DNA of 64,000 nucleotides. Origin: Thermobispora bispora DSM 43833 (lineage in GTDB: Bacteria > Actinomycetota > Actinomycetes > Streptosporangiales > Streptosporangiaceae). Where the stretch lies: NCBI RefSeq assembly GCF_000092645.1, contig NC_014165.1, positions 372,001-436,000 of the forward strand, read 5' to 3'. The translations under genes were made by a program, and so were the position numbers. The notes below the pieces were generated by a model. That model was not told the origin of the DNA, searched no databases, and saw only the letters and a list, made by a program, of their open reading frames with translations. Of this stretch, positions 33,548 through 42,905 are shown in pieces (position 1 is the stretch's first letter; each line of letters starts with the position of its first letter).

Positions 33548-34597
33548 ATGACCGACCGGTTGGCAGGGGTACGGCTCGCGCCGTACACGACGTTGCGGGT
33601 GGGCGGCCCGGCCCGGGCGTTCGCGGAGGCCGGCTCGGCCGAGGAGCTCATCGGGCTGGTCGCCGGCGCCGACCGGGACGGCGAGCCGGTGCTGGTGCTC
33701 GGCGGCGGGAGCAACCTCGTCGTGGCCGACGAGGGGTTCGCCGGGCTGGTCGTCCGCGTGCGCAGCCGGGGCGTGGCCGTCTCGGCCGAGGGCGAGCGCG
33801 TGGTGGTGACCGCCGAGGCCGGGGAGGACTGGGACGCGCTGGTCGCCCGGTGCGTGGCCGAGGGCCTGGCCGGCATCGAGTGCCTCTCCGGCATCCCCGG
33901 CCTGGCCGGGGCCACCCCGATCCAGAACGTCGGCGCGTACGGCCAGGAGGTCGCCCAGACGATCACCTCGGTCCGGGTGTACGACCGGCGGGCCGGGGCG
34001 ACCACCGTGCTCACCCCGGAGGAGTGCCGGTTCGGGTACCGGCACAGCCTGTTCAAGGAGGATCCGGGCCGGTACGTCGTGCTGAGCGTGAGCTACGCGC
34101 TCACCCGGTCCCGGCTCTCAACGCCCATCGCCTACCGGGAGCTCGCCGCCGCGCTCGGCGTGGAGCAGGGGGAGCGCGCGCCGCTCGCCGAGGTCCGCGC
34201 CGCGGTGCTCGAGCTGCGGCGGCGCAAGGGCATGGTCCTCGACCCCGGGGACCCGGACACCCGGAGCGCCGGGTCGTTCTTCACCAACCCGATCCTCACC
34301 CGCGAGCAGGCGGCCGAGCTTGAGCTGCGCGCCCCGGGCTTCCCGCGGTGGGACATGCCGGACGGGACGGTGAAGGTCCCGGCCGCGTGGCTGATCGAGA
34401 ACGCGGGGTTCCCCAAGGGCTACGCGCGGGGCCGGGCGCGGATCTCCACCAAGCACACGCTCGCCATCACCAACCCGTCGGGCGAGGCCACGGCGCGCGA
34501 GGTGCTCGCGCTCGCCCGGGAGATCCGGGCCGGCGTGCAGGAGAAGTTCGGGGTGGAGCTCGTCAACGAGCCGGTGATGGTCGGGATTTCGCTGTGA
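33548..34597 (+). CDS. murB: UDP-N-acetylenolpyruvoylglucosamine reductase
   Basis: 349-residue FAD enzyme that reduces the enolpyruvyl group during peptidoglycan precursor synthesis. N-terminal TTLRVGGPARAF and LVLGGGSNLVVAD belong to the FAD-binding domain, SGIPGLAGATPIQNVGAYGQEV follows, RSAGSFFTNPIL holds the catalytic serine, and ENAGFPKGYARGRARIS with a C-terminal NEPVMVG completes the active site. ATG 33,548 has a GAGGGG leader. Confidence 0.95.
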   Translation: MTDRLAGVRLAPYTTLRVGGPARAFAEAGSAEELIGLVAGADRDGEPVLVLGGGSNLVVADEGFAGLVVRVRSRGVAVSAEGERVVVTAEAGEDWDALVARCVAEGLAGIECLSGIPGLAGATPIQNVGAYGQEVAQTITSVRVYDRRAGATTVLTPEECRFGYRHSLFKEDPGRYVVLSVSYALTRSRLSTPIAYRELAAALGVEQGERAPLAEVRAAVLELRRRKGMVLDPGDPDTRSAGSFFTNPILTREQAAELELRAPGFPRWDMPDGTVKVPAAWLIENAGFPKGYARGRARISTKHTLAITNPSGEATAREVLALAREIRAGVQEKFGVELVNEPVMVGISL

Positions 34598-34621
34598 ACG
34601 TAACCGCCCGACCGGGCCGTG

Positions 34622-34842
34622 CGGGCCGGTAAGGTAGTTGAAGCCCGAAGGGGAGTAGTCCGGAATTCACCGATCGACATACTGGCCTGAGCCCAGAGGG
34701 GTTCCGGCCCGGTCGTGAAGCCCATGTGGCGGACGAGACCTTCGGCCCGACAGCCGTACGTTCGTGCTGCCGGGCCGGAAGTCCGACCGCCTCAGGGCGC
34801 GGGGAACGGCCCGGCAGACGCCCGAGTCGAAAGGCGTCTCGC
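34622..34842 (+). ncRNA. Mn2+ riboswitch, yybP-ykoY family, with SD-masking hairpin
   Basis: AAGGGGAGTAG at 34,648-34,658 and GAGACCTTCGG at about 34,735-34,745 correspond to the two conserved Mn-binding loops. An 11-bp stem (CTGCCGGGCCG at 34,767-34,777, complement at 34,807-34,817) follows, then AGACGCC...GGCGTCT (34,816-34,839), whose right arm contains part of AAAGGCG, the likely SD for the GTG at 34,843. The gene behind it is a GDT1/MneA-type exporter, the standard target of this class. Confidence 0.85.
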
Positions 34843-35400
34843 GTGCAGGCCTTCTGGACCTCTCTGGCAGTGATCTTCGTGGCCGAGCTGGGCGACAAGA
34901 GCCAGCTCATGGCCATGACCTTCGCGACCCGGTTCAGGGCACTCACCGTTCTCACCGGCATCACCCTCGCCACGCTCCTCGTCCACCTGGTGAGCGTCGT
35001 GTTCGGCCGCGCGGTCGGCGACGCGCTCCCCGAGGGCCTCATCTCGGTCATCGCGGGGCTCGCGTTCCTCGGCTTCGCCCTGTGGACGCTCCGCGGGGAC
35101 GAGCTCAGCGAGGAGGAGAAGAGCAAGGCGGCCACCGTGACCCGCAACGCCCTGATCGCGGTCACCGTGGCGTTCTTCCTCAGCGAGCTCGGCGACAAGA
35201 CCATGCTCGCCACCATCACGCTCGCCACCCAGCACGGCTGGTTCGGCACCTGGATCGGCTCGACGCTCGGCATGGTCGCCGCGGACGCCGTCGCCATCCT
35301 CGTCGGCCGCTACCTCGGCACCGCCCTCCCCGAGAAGTGGATCAAGTACGGCGCGGCCGCGGCGTTCGCGGTGTTCGGGGTGCTGCTGCTGATCGGGTAG
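34843..35400 (+). CDS. GDT1/TMEM165 (UPF0016) family Mn2+ exporter
   Basis: 185-residue membrane protein. Two inverted halves each carry the family motif E-x-G-D-K-[ST]: FVAELGDKSQLMAMTFATR near residue 12 and FLSELGDKTMLATITLAT near residue 110, with six hydrophobic segments. Related proteins (MneA) export manganese. GTG 34,843 is chosen because the riboswitch hairpin ends there; the frame is open upstream to 34,726, but that part reads as leader RNA. Confidence 0.93.
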   Translation: MQAFWTSLAVIFVAELGDKSQLMAMTFATRFRALTVLTGITLATLLVHLVSVVFGRAVGDALPEGLISVIAGLAFLGFALWTLRGDELSEEEKSKAATVTRNALIAVTVAFFLSELGDKTMLATITLATQHGWFGTWIGSTLGMVAADAVAILVGRYLGTALPEKWIKYGAAAAFAVFGVLLLIG

Positions 35401-35495
35401 CTCGCCCTCCGGCCGATGGCGGCGAGGAGACGGGCCGAGAACGGCGAGGAGACAGCCGTCCCGCCGGCCTCTCGAGCAGAGCGCCGCGGGGCGCG

Positions 35496-38417
35496 TCAGT
35501 CGAGCAGTGAGAGCCGATGGGCCGCGGCCGCCGCCTCGCCCCGGGTGGCGGCGCCCAGCTTGGCGAGGATGTTCGAGACGTGCACGCTCACCGTCTTGGC
35601 GGAGATGAACAGCTCCGCGGCGATCTCCCGGTTCGTCCGGCCGGCCGCCACCAGCCGGAGCACCTCCCGCTCCCGCGGGGTCAGCGCAACGCCCCCCGCG
35701 CTCCCCGCGCCGGCCGTCCCCGGGCCCGCGCTTCCCGCGCGGGCCGTCCCCGGGCGGCCGAGCGGGATCTGGTGGCGGCGGGCGAGGGTCTCGATCCGGG
35801 CGGCCAGCGGGGCGGCGCCGAGCTGGGTGGCGATCGGGTGGGCCTCGCGCAACCGCACGGCCACCCCCTCCCGGTCCCCCGACGCCACCACGGTCTGGGC
35901 GGCGTGCACCAGGGCCAGCGCCCGCTCGTACGGGCGGTTGAGCCTCCGCCACATCTCGGCCGCCGTGTCGAACGACCCGCGGGCCACGTGCCGGTACGCC
36001 TCGCAGACCGGCCCGTGACCCTCCACGGGCCGGTCTCCGTAGCTCAGCTCCGCCACCCTGGCGCGCAGCGCGGCGGCCCGCTCGGGGGCGACCGCGGCGG
36101 CGGCCTCGCAGGCGTACCTGATCGTCGCGGAGAGCCGCCACGCCAGCAGGGGTTTGTTCCGCAGCGGGGCGTCGAACAGCCGCTCGGCCACCTCGATGGC
36201 GCGCAGCGGCTCGCCCATGAGCAGGTGCCAGCAGATCAGCAGGCGCGTGTTGTTCGCCAGCTCCTGGACCCCCTCCGCCTGCACGTCGGTCAGCGCGCGC
36301 AGCTCCGCGAGGCCGGCCCGGGCGACGTCCTGCTCGCCGCGGGCGATCGCGATGTCGGTCCGCACCCGGAGGCAGTGCGCCCGCACCCGGGGCGCCGGGT
36401 CCATCGCCAGGGCGCGCTCGACCACCTCGACCGCCTCGTCCCACCGCCCGAGCGAGACCAGGGCCTCGGCGCGGTTGTTCGCGATGAACACTCCCTGGTG
36501 GCGGTACCGGCCGTACTGCCGGGCGAGCCGCTCGCCCTCGTCGGCGAGCGCCACCGCCTCCTCCGACCGGCCCAGGTTGTCGAGCGTGTCGATCTTGTTG
36601 GCGAGCGCGCGCAGCACGACGAGCGGGAAGTTCAGCCGCTTGCCCAGGCTGATCGCCCGATCGTCGAGCACGCGGGCCTGTTCCAGGTCCCCGGCGAGCC
36701 AGTGGCCGAGGGAGAGGTTCAGCACCAGGTCGGCCTCGTTGCGCTCATCGCCCTTCCGGCGGGCGATCTCGAGGGCCTCCTGGGTCGCCTTCGTCCCCTC
36801 GGTCACCTGGCCGTTGAGCAGGAGCACGTAGCCGAGCCGGAGCAGGACCGTGGTCCGCGTGTCGCTCGGCTCGGGGACGAGCCGTTCGGCGCGCCGGAGA
36901 TCGTCGAGCGCGCCGGGCCGCCCCCGCTGGAAGTTGATGTTCGCCCGGCGTACCAGCAGCTCGGCCACCCGCTCCGGCGCGGTCTTCTCGTCGAGCTCGG
37001 CGAGCGCCGCCTTCACGTACCGCAGCCCGCGCTCCATGTCGCCGGAGACGAAGGCCGCCTCCGCGGCACGTTCCAGCACGCCGACGTGGTCGGCCCCGAT
37101 CCGCTCGGCCGCGTCCGGGACCTTGTCCCAGAGGGCGAGCACCCGGTCGAGGAACTGGGCCTGCTCGGTGTACGCGAAGGACCGGTGCGCCGCCTCGGCC
37201 GCCTCCCAGGCGGAGATGAGCGCCCACAGGTCGTTCCGGGCGGCGTACCAGTGGTGGGCGATCTCGAAGGCGGCGCGGCCCGGCGGGACGAGCGCGTGGT
37301 CGTTGCCGATCTCCTCCGCGTACCGCGCGTGCAGCCGGGCGTGCTCCCCGGGGAGCAGCTCGTCGTGGACGGCCTCGCGGATGAGCGCGTGCCGGAAGGC
37401 GTACGCCCGCCCGTCGGCGACCTGGAGGACGTTGGCGGCGATGGCGGGGCGGAGCGCGTCCTCCAGCTCGGCGTCGGAGAGGCCGCTCACCGCGGCGAGC
37501 AGGTCGTGGCCGACCCGGACCCCGCCGGCCGCGGCGATCCGGAGCACCTGCTGGGTCCGCTCGGGCAGCCGATCCACCGGGCGGAGGATGAGGTCGTGGA
37601 GCGATTCGGGGACGGCGCAGTCCTCCCCGGCCTCGAGCAGGGCCTCGACGAAGAGCGGGATCCCGCCGGATCGTTCGAAGATCGTGGTGACCCGGTCGTA
37701 CTCCGGGGTGGTGCCGAGGATGCCCGCCACCTGCAGGGCGACCTCGTGCCGGGTGAACCGGGGGAGCTCGATCCGGACCACGCTGCCGAGCCGGCCGAGC
37801 TCGGCGAGGACCGGGCGCAGCGGGTGCGTCCGGTGGAGCTCGTCGGACCGGTAGGTCAGGACCATGAGGACCGGCGCGGCGGTGAGGTTGCGGCTGAGGA
37901 ACGCGATGAGGTCCCGGCTCGACCGGTCGGCCCAGTGGACGTCCTCGATCGCCAGGAGCACCGGCCGCCGCTCGGCCAGCCGTTCGACGAGGATGAGGAT
38001 CAGCTCGAAGAGCCGGATGCGGGCCGACTCGGTGTCGCCGTCCGCGTTCGGCTCCCCGAACTCGGGGAGGAGCCGGGCGAGGTCGCGCGCGGCGCCGTCC
38101 GGGAGCAGGGCGGTCACCTCGGCCGCGCTCAGCTCGCGCACGAGCTGCCGCAGCACCGCGATGAACGGGGCGTAGGCGAGGCCTTCGGCCGAGAGCTCCA
38201 CGCAGCCGCCGATGAGCACATGGGCGCCGTCCAGCCCGGCCTCTTCGGCGAACCGGGCGAGCAGCCGGGTCTTGCCCACGCCGGCCTCGCCGCCGATCAG
38301 CACGGTGGTGGTCGCCCGCTTGCGTGCCTGGTCGAACGCGTCACGGAGGCTCTCCAGCTCCGCATCCCGTCCCACGAATGCTGGGCTCACCGGTCGGCGC
38401 GTCATGGGGACAAGCAT
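35496..38417 (-). CDS. Large ATP-binding LuxR-family regulator (LAL type)
   Basis: 973 residues. The N-terminal AAA/STAND domain has SPAFVGRDAELESL, Walker A GGEAGVGKTRLL near residue 43 and Walker B-like LLAIEDVHWAD near 160; a long TPR-like helical middle follows, and the C-terminus LTPREREVLRLVAAGRTNREIAAELF is a LuxR helix-turn-helix. LAL proteins (MalT-like) usually activate catabolic or secondary-metabolite operons on sensing a small ligand. Convergent with the Mn exporter; the target is not evident. ATG 38,405 is an alternative start. Confidence 0.92.
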   Translation of the reverse strand: MLVPMTRRPVSPAFVGRDAELESLRDAFDQARKRATTTVLIGGEAGVGKTRLLARFAEEAGLDGAHVLIGGCVELSAEGLAYAPFIAVLRQLVRELSAAEVTALLPDGAARDLARLLPEFGEPNADGDTESARIRLFELILILVERLAERRPVLLAIEDVHWADRSSRDLIAFLSRNLTAAPVLMVLTYRSDELHRTHPLRPVLAELGRLGSVVRIELPRFTRHEVALQVAGILGTTPEYDRVTTIFERSGGIPLFVEALLEAGEDCAVPESLHDLILRPVDRLPERTQQVLRIAAAGGVRVGHDLLAAVSGLSDAELEDALRPAIAANVLQVADGRAYAFRHALIREAVHDELLPGEHARLHARYAEEIGNDHALVPPGRAAFEIAHHWYAARNDLWALISAWEAAEAAHRSFAYTEQAQFLDRVLALWDKVPDAAERIGADHVGVLERAAEAAFVSGDMERGLRYVKAALAELDEKTAPERVAELLVRRANINFQRGRPGALDDLRRAERLVPEPSDTRTTVLLRLGYVLLLNGQVTEGTKATQEALEIARRKGDERNEADLVLNLSLGHWLAGDLEQARVLDDRAISLGKRLNFPLVVLRALANKIDTLDNLGRSEEAVALADEGERLARQYGRYRHQGVFIANNRAEALVSLGRWDEAVEVVERALAMDPAPRVRAHCLRVRTDIAIARGEQDVARAGLAELRALTDVQAEGVQELANNTRLLICWHLLMGEPLRAIEVAERLFDAPLRNKPLLAWRLSATIRYACEAAAAVAPERAAALRARVAELSYGDRPVEGHGPVCEAYRHVARGSFDTAAEMWRRLNRPYERALALVHAAQTVVASGDREGVAVRLREAHPIATQLGAAPLAARIETLARRHQIPLGRPGTARAGSAGPGTAGAGSAGGVALTPREREVLRLVAAGRTNREIAAELFISAKTVSVHVSNILAKLGAATRGEAAAAAHRLSLLD

Positions 38418-38569
38418 CTCACGCCCGTCCGACAGAATTCGCGCGCATTTTCGATATCCGCGGCCTGACCTGCGGCAACGCCACCCGGGGCGGGCGCGGG
38501 GCTGGCGGGGTCACGGAGGCCGTCCGGCCCGGCCGGGAGGGAGGAACCGGCCGGGCGCCGTGGACCGGG

Positions 38570-38755
38570 TCATGACCACTGCCGTCCGCGCAGCGCGATG
38601 CGCGGCGCGCGCCGCCGCCCGACCGGTTCGGCCTCCTCGTCCTCGTTCCGCTTGCGGGACCTCCGCGCCTTGCGGGCGCGGGCCTCGCCGAGCGCCTCAT
38701 CCCGGAGCTCGTCCATGTGCATGAGCACGAGCTGGTACTGAAGCTCGGGAAACAT
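38570..38755 (-). CDS. Small basic actinobacterial protein
   Basis: 61 residues from ATG 38,755 with AGGAAGGA 7 bases upstream. Begins MFPELQYQLVLMHMDELRDEAL, a helical head seen in many small actinobacterial orphan proteins, and ends in a strongly basic tail (ARARKARRSRKRNEDEEAEPVGRRR). Possible DNA- or RNA-binding. Function unknown. Confidence 0.7.
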   Translation of the reverse strand: MFPELQYQLVLMHMDELRDEALGEARARKARRSRKRNEDEEAEPVGRRRAPRIALRGRQWS

Positions 38756-39265
38756 GTGAAATCCTTCCTGTCCGTCGCTTGGGGTGCGCTTTTCCGTGGG
38801 GCGGGCCCGCGTTCCCCACGGAATCCAGCGTCCGGCTAAGGAGGCCACCGCCACATCGGGCAAATGCCGTAACTTCGGCCCATTCCGGGTCGGCCGATGG
38901 GCTTAGGACCCGCCCTAAGGAGGACGGACCGGCCCCGTGCGGCCTAAGGCGGCGGCGGTCCGGCCTCAGGCACCCGGCGGCGGCTCGGCGTCCCGGATCC
39001 CGCGGCGGGCAGGGCGGTGGACACGCCCGCGGAGGACGCGGTCCGCGTCCGCGGCCCCCGCACCGACTCCGGCGCGGTGGACACGTCCCGAAGGGGTACG
39101 CGCCGTGGGAGACGCCCCCGCCGGCGGGCCTCCGCCACGCGGCGGCGGTCCGGCGTCCGTTACGGGCCGGCAGGGGCGCAGATCCGCAGTCGGCGGACGG
39201 GACGTCCGATACCCCTGGAGCGGGCGGGTTTGGACACGCCCCTCCGGGTCGGCAATGCTGGTTGC
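38756..39265. other. Intergenic region upstream of deoC
   Basis: 510 bp. Contains CTTAGG-ACCCGC-CCTAAG (38,904-38,921) and GGTGGACACG at about 39,014 and 39,075, with a third related TTGGACACGCC near 39,230. No gene was found. The deoC promoter must be here, but no SD precedes deoC, so a leaderless transcript is possible. Confidence 0.45.
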
Positions 39266-40216
39266 GTGTCAACCATGACTGCTCCGCTTGCGGAGGTCGC
39301 CGCATCCAACGCGTCCCTGCGGGCGTTCCTGCACGGCCTGCCCGGCGTGGACCGGGTGGGCGCGGAGGCCAGGGCCGCGATGCTCGGCACGCGATCGATC
39401 AAGACCACGGCGAAGAAGCACGCCATCGACCTCGCCATCCGCATGCTCGACCTCACCACGCTCGAGGGCGCGGACACCCCGGGCAAGGTGCGGGCGATGT
39501 GCGCGAAGGCGGTACGGCCCGACCCCTCCGACCCGGACGCCCCCTCCGTCGCCGCCGTCTGCGTCTACCCGGACCTGGTCCCGGTGGCCGTGGCGGCGCT
39601 GCAGGGCACGGGGGTGAAGGTGGCCTCGGTCGCAACGGCGTTTCCGAGCGGGCGATCCTCGCTCAATGTGAAGGTGGCGGAGACCGAGTACGCGGTCGCC
39701 GCCGGCGCGTCCGAAGTGGACATGGTGATCGACCGGGGCGCCTTCCTCGCCGGCGACTACCTCAAGGTGTACGAGGAGATCGCGGCGGTGAAGGCGGCGT
39801 GCGCCGGACGCGCGCACCTGAAGGTGATCCTGGAGACCGGCGAGCTCGCCACGTACGACAACGTCCGGCGGGCCTCCTGGCTCGCCATGCTCGCCGGGGC
39901 GGACTTCATCAAGACCTCGACCGGCAAGGTGTCGCCGGCCGCCACGCCCGCCGTGACCCTGATCATGCTGGAGGCGGTGCGCGGCTACCTGAAGGCCACC
40001 GGGCGCCGGGTCGGGGTGAAGCCGGCGGGTGGCATCCGGACCACCAAGGACGCCATCAAGTACCTCGTGCTGGTGAACGAGACCGCCGGCCCCGACTGGC
40101 TCGACCCCGAGTGGTTCCGGCTGGGCGCCTCGTCGCTCCTGAACGATCTGCTGATGCAGCGCCAGAAGCTGGCCACCGGCCGGTACGCAGGCCCCGACTA
40201 CTTCACCCTGGACTGA
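39266..40216 (+). CDS. deoC: Deoxyribose-phosphate aldolase
   Basis: 316 residues from GTG 39,266 (ATG 39,275 alternative; no clear SD). Class I aldolase splitting 2-deoxyribose-5-phosphate into acetaldehyde and glyceraldehyde-3-phosphate. Landmarks are VAAVCVYPDLVPVA, VASVATAFPSGRSS, EVDMVIDRGAFLAGDY, the Schiff-base lysine in DFIKTSTGK and the second active-site lysine in GVKPAGGIRT. Longer than the 220-residue E. coli-type enzyme because of N- and C-terminal extensions, as in the eukaryote-like DeoC group. Followed 4 bp later by an aldehyde dehydrogenase that could oxidise the acetaldehyde. Confidence 0.94.
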   Translation: MSTMTAPLAEVAASNASLRAFLHGLPGVDRVGAEARAAMLGTRSIKTTAKKHAIDLAIRMLDLTTLEGADTPGKVRAMCAKAVRPDPSDPDAPSVAAVCVYPDLVPVAVAALQGTGVKVASVATAFPSGRSSLNVKVAETEYAVAAGASEVDMVIDRGAFLAGDYLKVYEEIAAVKAACAGRAHLKVILETGELATYDNVRRASWLAMLAGADFIKTSTGKVSPAATPAVTLIMLEAVRGYLKATGRRVGVKPAGGIRTTKDAIKYLVLVNETAGPDWLDPEWFRLGASSLLNDLLMQRQKLATGRYAGPDYFTLD

Positions 40217-40220
40217 CGCC

Positions 40221-41657
40221 ATGTTCGAGTACGCGCCCGCGCCCGAATCGCGGGACATCGTCGATATCCAGCCGTCGTACGGCTTGTTCATCAACGGGGA
40301 GTGGGTCGAACCCCACTCCGAGGAGCGGCACCCGACCGTCAACCCGGCCACCGAGGAGCCGTTGTCCGAGATCGCCTGGGCGGACGAGGCCGACGTGGAC
40401 CGGGCGGTCGAGACCGCGCGCAAGGCGTTCGTCACCTGGTCGGCGATGCGCGGCGCCGAACGGGCGAAGTACCTCTTCCGGATCGCCCGGATCATCCAGG
40501 AACGAGCGCGCGAGCTCGCCGTGCTGGAGACCCTCGACAACGGCAAGCCGATCCGCGAGTCGCGCGACGTGGACCTGCCGCTGGTCGCAGCCCACTTCTT
40601 CTACTACGCGGGCTGGGCGGACAAGCTCGCCTACGCCGGGCTCGGCCGGCCCGGGAGGGAGCCCCGGCCCATCGGCGTGGCCGGGCAGGTGATCCCATGG
40701 AACTTCCCGCTGCTCATGCTGGCGTGGAAGGTCGCCCCCGCGCTCGCCTGCGGCAACACGGTCGTGCTCAAGCCCGCCGAGACCACCCCGCTCACCGCGC
40801 TCGCCTTCGCCGACATCTGCCGGCAGGCCGACCTGCCCCCCGGCGTGGTCAACATCGTCACCGGTGCCGGGGAGACCGGAGCGGCGCTGGTGCGCCACCC
40901 CGGCGTGGACAAGGTCGCGTTCACCGGCTCGACCGAGGTCGGCAAGCTCATCGCCAAGGCCGTGGCGGGGACGGGCAAGCGGCTCACCCTGGAGCTCGGG
41001 GGCAAGGCCGCCAACATCGTGTTCGACGACGCGCCCATCGACCAGGCGGTCGAGGGGATCGTCAACGGCATCTTCTTCAACCAGGGCCACGTGTGCTGCG
41101 CGGGGTCCCGGCTGCTCGTCCAGGAGTCGATCGCCGATGAGCTGATCGAGGCGCTCAAGCGGCGGATCGCCCTGCTCCGGGTCGGCGACCCGCTCGACAA
41201 GAACACCGACATCGGCGCGATCAACTCGGCCGAGCAGCTCGCCAAGATCCGTGAGCTCGCCGAGTCCGGGGAGGCGGAGGGCGCCGAGCGGTGGTCGCCG
41301 CCGTGCACGCTCCCGGACCGGGGGTACTGGTTCCCGCCGACGGTGTTCACCAACGTGGCGCAGTCGCACCGCATCGCGCGGGAGGAGATCTTCGGCCCGG
41401 TGCTCTCCGTGCTCACGTTCCGCACCCCCGCCGAGGCGGTGGAGAAGGCGAACAACACGCCGTACGGCCTCTCCGCTGGGGTGTGGACGGAGAAGGGCTC
41501 GCTCATGCTGTGGATGGCGTCCCGGCTCCGCGCCGGGGTGGTCTGGTCGAACACGTACAACCGGTTCGACCCGGCGTCGCCGTTCGGCGGGTACAAGGAG
41601 TCGGGTTACGGCCGCGAAGGTGGTCGGCACGGTCTGGAGGAGTACCTTGCGTTGTGA
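40221..41657 (+). CDS. NAD(P)-dependent aldehyde dehydrogenase
   Basis: 478 residues, full-length ALDH. NAD-binding GQVIPWNFPLLMLAWK and FTGSTEVGK, general base in LELGGKAANIVF and the nucleophile in FFNQGHVCCAGSR, then EEIFGPVLSVLTF. Operonic with deoC (4 bp), so its likely physiological substrate is acetaldehyde from deoxyribose breakdown (inference). In related actinomycetes deoC is also followed by two ALDH genes. Confidence 0.95.
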   Translation: MFEYAPAPESRDIVDIQPSYGLFINGEWVEPHSEERHPTVNPATEEPLSEIAWADEADVDRAVETARKAFVTWSAMRGAERAKYLFRIARIIQERARELAVLETLDNGKPIRESRDVDLPLVAAHFFYYAGWADKLAYAGLGRPGREPRPIGVAGQVIPWNFPLLMLAWKVAPALACGNTVVLKPAETTPLTALAFADICRQADLPPGVVNIVTGAGETGAALVRHPGVDKVAFTGSTEVGKLIAKAVAGTGKRLTLELGGKAANIVFDDAPIDQAVEGIVNGIFFNQGHVCCAGSRLLVQESIADELIEALKRRIALLRVGDPLDKNTDIGAINSAEQLAKIRELAESGEAEGAERWSPPCTLPDRGYWFPPTVFTNVAQSHRIAREEIFGPVLSVLTFRTPAEAVEKANNTPYGLSAGVWTEKGSLMLWMASRLRAGVVWSNTYNRFDPASPFGGYKESGYGREGGRHGLEEYLAL

Positions 41658-41827
41658 TGATCCCCGTCGCCGCCGCCTGATCCGCGGCGGGGGCGGCGTC
41701 ACTTTCCCGCGCGTCCATCGCTACCCCCGGCTCGCGGTGTGGCGCGGCCGGTACGCCCACCGGGGCGGGGTCTGCCGGTGCGGCCACACCGACCGTCCCG
41801 CGCGTCCGCTGCAGATTGGAACCTTCG

Positions 41828-42694
41828 ATGACTGAGCGCCTGGCGGTACGGAAGACGTACAAGCTGTTCATCGGCGGGGCGTTCCCGCGTTCGGAGAGCG
41901 GAAGGTCGTACGTGGTGCACTCCTCCTCCGGTGAGTTCCTGGCGAACGCGGCGAAGGCCTCGCGCAAGGACGCCCGGGACGCGGTGGTGGCCGCCCGGAA
42001 GGCGTTCCCCGGCTGGTGGGGCGCGACGCCGTACAACCGGGGGCAGATCATCTACCGCGCCGCCGAGATGCTCGAGGGCCGCCGGGCGCAGTTCGCCGCG
42101 GAGACGGCCGCCCTCGAGGGGATCGACCTCGAGCGGGCCGGGGAGCTGGTGGACGCCGCGGTGGACCGGCTCGTCTGGTACGCGGGCTGGTCGGACAAGA
42201 TCGCCGCGGTGCTCGGCTCGGCCAACCCGGTCGCCGGGCCGTACTTCAACCTGTCGTCGCCGGAGCCGGCCGGGGTGGTCGCCGTGATCGCCCCGCAGAC
42301 GGCGTCGCTCCTCGCGCTGGTGAGCGTGATCGCCCCGGTGATCGTGACCGGCAACACCTGCGTGGTGGTCGCCGCGGAGCGGGCCCCGCTGCCGGCGATC
42401 ACCTTCGCCGAGGTGCTCGCCACCTCCGACCTGCCGGGCGGGGTGGTGAACATCCTCACCGGCTCCACGGAGGAGCTCGCCCCCTGGCTCGCCGGGCACA
42501 TGGACGTGAACGCCATCGACCTCACCGGGGCCGGGCCGGAGCTCGCGGTCCGCTGTGAGGAGCTCGCGGCCGAGAACCTCAAGCGGGTGCTGCGCCCGCC
42601 GGCCATGCCGATCGACTGGTCGGCCGATCCGGGGATCGAGCGCATGGCCGCCTTCCTCGAGATCAAGACCGTGTGGCACCCGATGGGCGCCTGA
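41828..42694 (+). CDS. Truncated aldehyde dehydrogenase-like protein, probable pseudoenzyme
   Basis: 288 residues from ATG 41,828. N-terminal half of the ALDH fold: KLFIGGAFPRSESGR, ARKAFPGWWGATPYNRGQIIYRAAEML, GVVAVIAPQTASLLALVSVI and GGVVNILTGSTEEL. The catalytic Cys loop and everything after it are missing, LELGGK is absent, and the end (EIKTVWHPMGA) is in frame and clean. 170 bp after the full ALDH. Conservation of this pairing would argue for a structural partner or regulator rather than decay. Confidence 0.85.
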   Translation: MTERLAVRKTYKLFIGGAFPRSESGRSYVVHSSSGEFLANAAKASRKDARDAVVAARKAFPGWWGATPYNRGQIIYRAAEMLEGRRAQFAAETAALEGIDLERAGELVDAAVDRLVWYAGWSDKIAAVLGSANPVAGPYFNLSSPEPAGVVAVIAPQTASLLALVSVIAPVIVTGNTCVVVAAERAPLPAITFAEVLATSDLPGGVVNILTGSTEELAPWLAGHMDVNAIDLTGAGPELAVRCEELAAENLKRVLRPPAMPIDWSADPGIERMAAFLEIKTVWHPMGA

Positions 42695-42871
42695 CCTGCC
42701 CCGGCGGTGGGCGTCCGGGCCTGCCGTGGCCGCCCGCGCCGGCGGAGGGCGTCCGTACCCGCGCCGATGAGCGCCGGACCCGTTCCAGGGGTGGGCGCCC
42801 TGGGTCTGCGGCCGCCGCGCGCGTGATCCAGGCCGCCGGAACCCGCCGCCGGGCGGTGCCGGGCCGATCCC

Positions 42872-42898
42872 GGGCCGGTGGGCCCCGCTCACCGGCCC
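42872..42898. terminator. Hairpin between convergent genes
   Basis: GGGCCGGTG / CACCGGCCC, 9-bp perfect stem with a 9-base loop, in the gap between the ALDH-like gene and the scramblase-like gene. Confidence 0.5.
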
Positions 42899-42905
42899 CG
42901 GCCGA

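Noticed and set aside
35517-38468. 983-codon open frame antisense to the LAL regulator
   Set aside because: Shadow of the real gene; composition-driven and without domain motifs.
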